Shown here: positions 5,185-5,880 of the stretch, in pieces
Layout of the letters: each line of letters begins with the position of its first letter
Position numbering within the stretch: position 1 is the first letter of the stretch
Origin: Acidobacteriaceae bacterium
Lineage (GTDB): Bacteria; Acidobacteriota; Terriglobia; Terriglobales; Acidobacteriaceae
Direction of reading: 5' to 3'
NCBI GenBank assembly: GCA_030039895.1
Contig: JASHUR010000249.1
Span: 1 to 5,880, forward strand
Length of the DNA stretch: 5,880 nucleotides
The notes under the pieces: model-generated
The model's database searches: none
The model's input: the letters and a program-made list of their open reading frames with translations, nothing else
Told to the model about the DNA's origin: nothing
Program-made: the position numbers and the translations under genes

Positions 5185-5880
5185 TTGCCGGAGATTGCGA
5201 GCGCTGCTGAGGTTGGGGAGCTGACGGCGGACTATGCCGTGGCGTTTGGGCCGGATAACCCCTTTTATGCGGAGAGCACGCTGCCGTTTCAGGCTCCGCC
5301 GTTTGACCGGATCAAGGACGCGGATTACCAGCCGGCGATTGAAGCAGGGATGGCGGAACAGATCCAAGAGGTGGAGGCGATCGCGGAGGACCCGGCTCCG
5401 CCGACTTTTGAGAACACCTGCGAGGCGCTGGAAAAGACGGGGCAATTGCTGAGCCGGGCGCTGGCAGTGTTCCACGGAGTGGCGAGCGCGAATATGAATC
5501 CGGAGCTGGAGCGGGTGCAGACAGTTGAGGCCCCGAAGCTGGCAGCGCACCGCGATGCGATTTACCTGAATGCGAAGCTGTTTGCACGGATCAAGGCGGT
5601 GTATGACGAGCGGGCCGAGCTTGAGCTTGATGCGGAGCCGCTGCGGCTGCTCGAGTACATTTACGACAATTTTGTGAAGGCGGGAGCGGCACTGCCGGAC
5701 GAAGACAAGGCCAGGCTGAAGGAGTTGAACCGGGAAGAAGCGACGCTGTCGAACGAGTTTATTGTGAAGCTGCTGGCGGCGGCCAAGGCCGCGGCCTTCC
5801 AGACAACAGACAGGGTTGCGCTGAAGGGGCTGAGCGACGCGCAGATGGCGGCGGCGGCCGAGGCGGCAAAGGAGCGCGGT
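5185..5880 (+). CDS. dcp: Dcp-like M3 metallopeptidase, N-terminal part (cut by window edge)
   Basis: The first 232 codons of a peptidyl-dipeptidase are present; the frame is still open at the right edge, so the HExxH zinc site is not in view. The N-terminal helical domain matches remembered E. coli Dcp closely in order and spacing: NPFYAESTLPFQAPPFDRI, the EAGM and EAIAEDP segments, PPTFENTCEALEKTG, then IYLNAKLFARI. KARLKELNREEATLSNEF and the Ala-rich AEAAKERG segment at the end also match. Dcp removes C-terminal dipeptides from peptides, usually in the cytoplasm or periplasm; no signal peptide is visible here. M3 relatives such as oligopeptidase A are the alternative, but the Dcp pattern is better. 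The TTG start at 5185 is supported by GGAG. A 94-bp gap separates it from the acetyltransferase, with no obvious promoter or terminator. Confidence 0.9.
   Translation, partial: MPEIASAAEVGELTADYAVAFGPDNPFYAESTLPFQAPPFDRIKDADYQPAIEAGMAEQIQEVEAIAEDPAPPTFENTCEALEKTGQLLSRALAVFHGVASANMNPELERVQTVEAPKLAAHRDAIYLNAKLFARIKAVYDERAELELDAEPLRLLEYIYDNFVKAGAALPDEDKARLKELNREEATLSNEFIVKLLAAAKAAAFQTTDRVALKGLSDAQMAAAAEAAKERG

Overview
The window looks like chromosomal DNA of a high-GC, Gram-negative-type soil bacterium. The style (TTG starts, a secreted SLT lysozyme-like protein with a Gly/β-rich front domain, a Dcp-type M3 peptidase, a DUF1440-like protein) fits Acidobacteriota (Terriglobia), but this is inference from gene content and not a computed assignment. 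No rRNA, tRNA, CRISPR array, insertion sequence or phage gene is visible.

Layout. Bases 1-124 are AT-rich and carry a small cluster of TATTAC half-sites. Next comes a small YagU/DUF1440-like membrane-associated protein on the + strand (125-634). It converges on a three-gene minus-strand block: a Cof-type HAD phosphatase (3530-2631), a secreted lytic transglycosylase (2579-1833) and a polytopic LPG-synthase-TM/UPF0104 protein (1789-692). Gaps in that block are 51 and 43 bp, so it may be one transcript with an envelope theme. Divergent from the HAD gene is a complete type II toxin-antitoxin pair: a Phd/YefM-family antitoxin (3610-3858) and a VapC PIN-domain RNase (3855-4235), overlapping by 4 nt. 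Downstream on the + strand are a GNAT acetyltransferase whose N-terminus appears displaced by a 1-nt frameshift (4387-5090), and the first 232 codons of a Dcp-like M3 metallopeptidase that runs off the right edge (5185-5880).

The most distinctive signal is the 79-bp divergent region between the HAD gene and the antitoxin. It holds a perfect 10-bp inverted repeat (GTGTACACTA / TAGTGTACAC) and a third TGTACA that touches the antitoxin start codon. TGTACA is the core recognised by E. coli YefM, so this is very probably the autoregulatory operator. It may also influence the divergent HAD cluster. The second notable signal is the GNAT frameshift, where a good ribosome binding site and a family-like N-terminus lie in a different frame from the rest of the protein. 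I see no clearly novel multi-gene system here; the remainder is ordinary chromosomal content.
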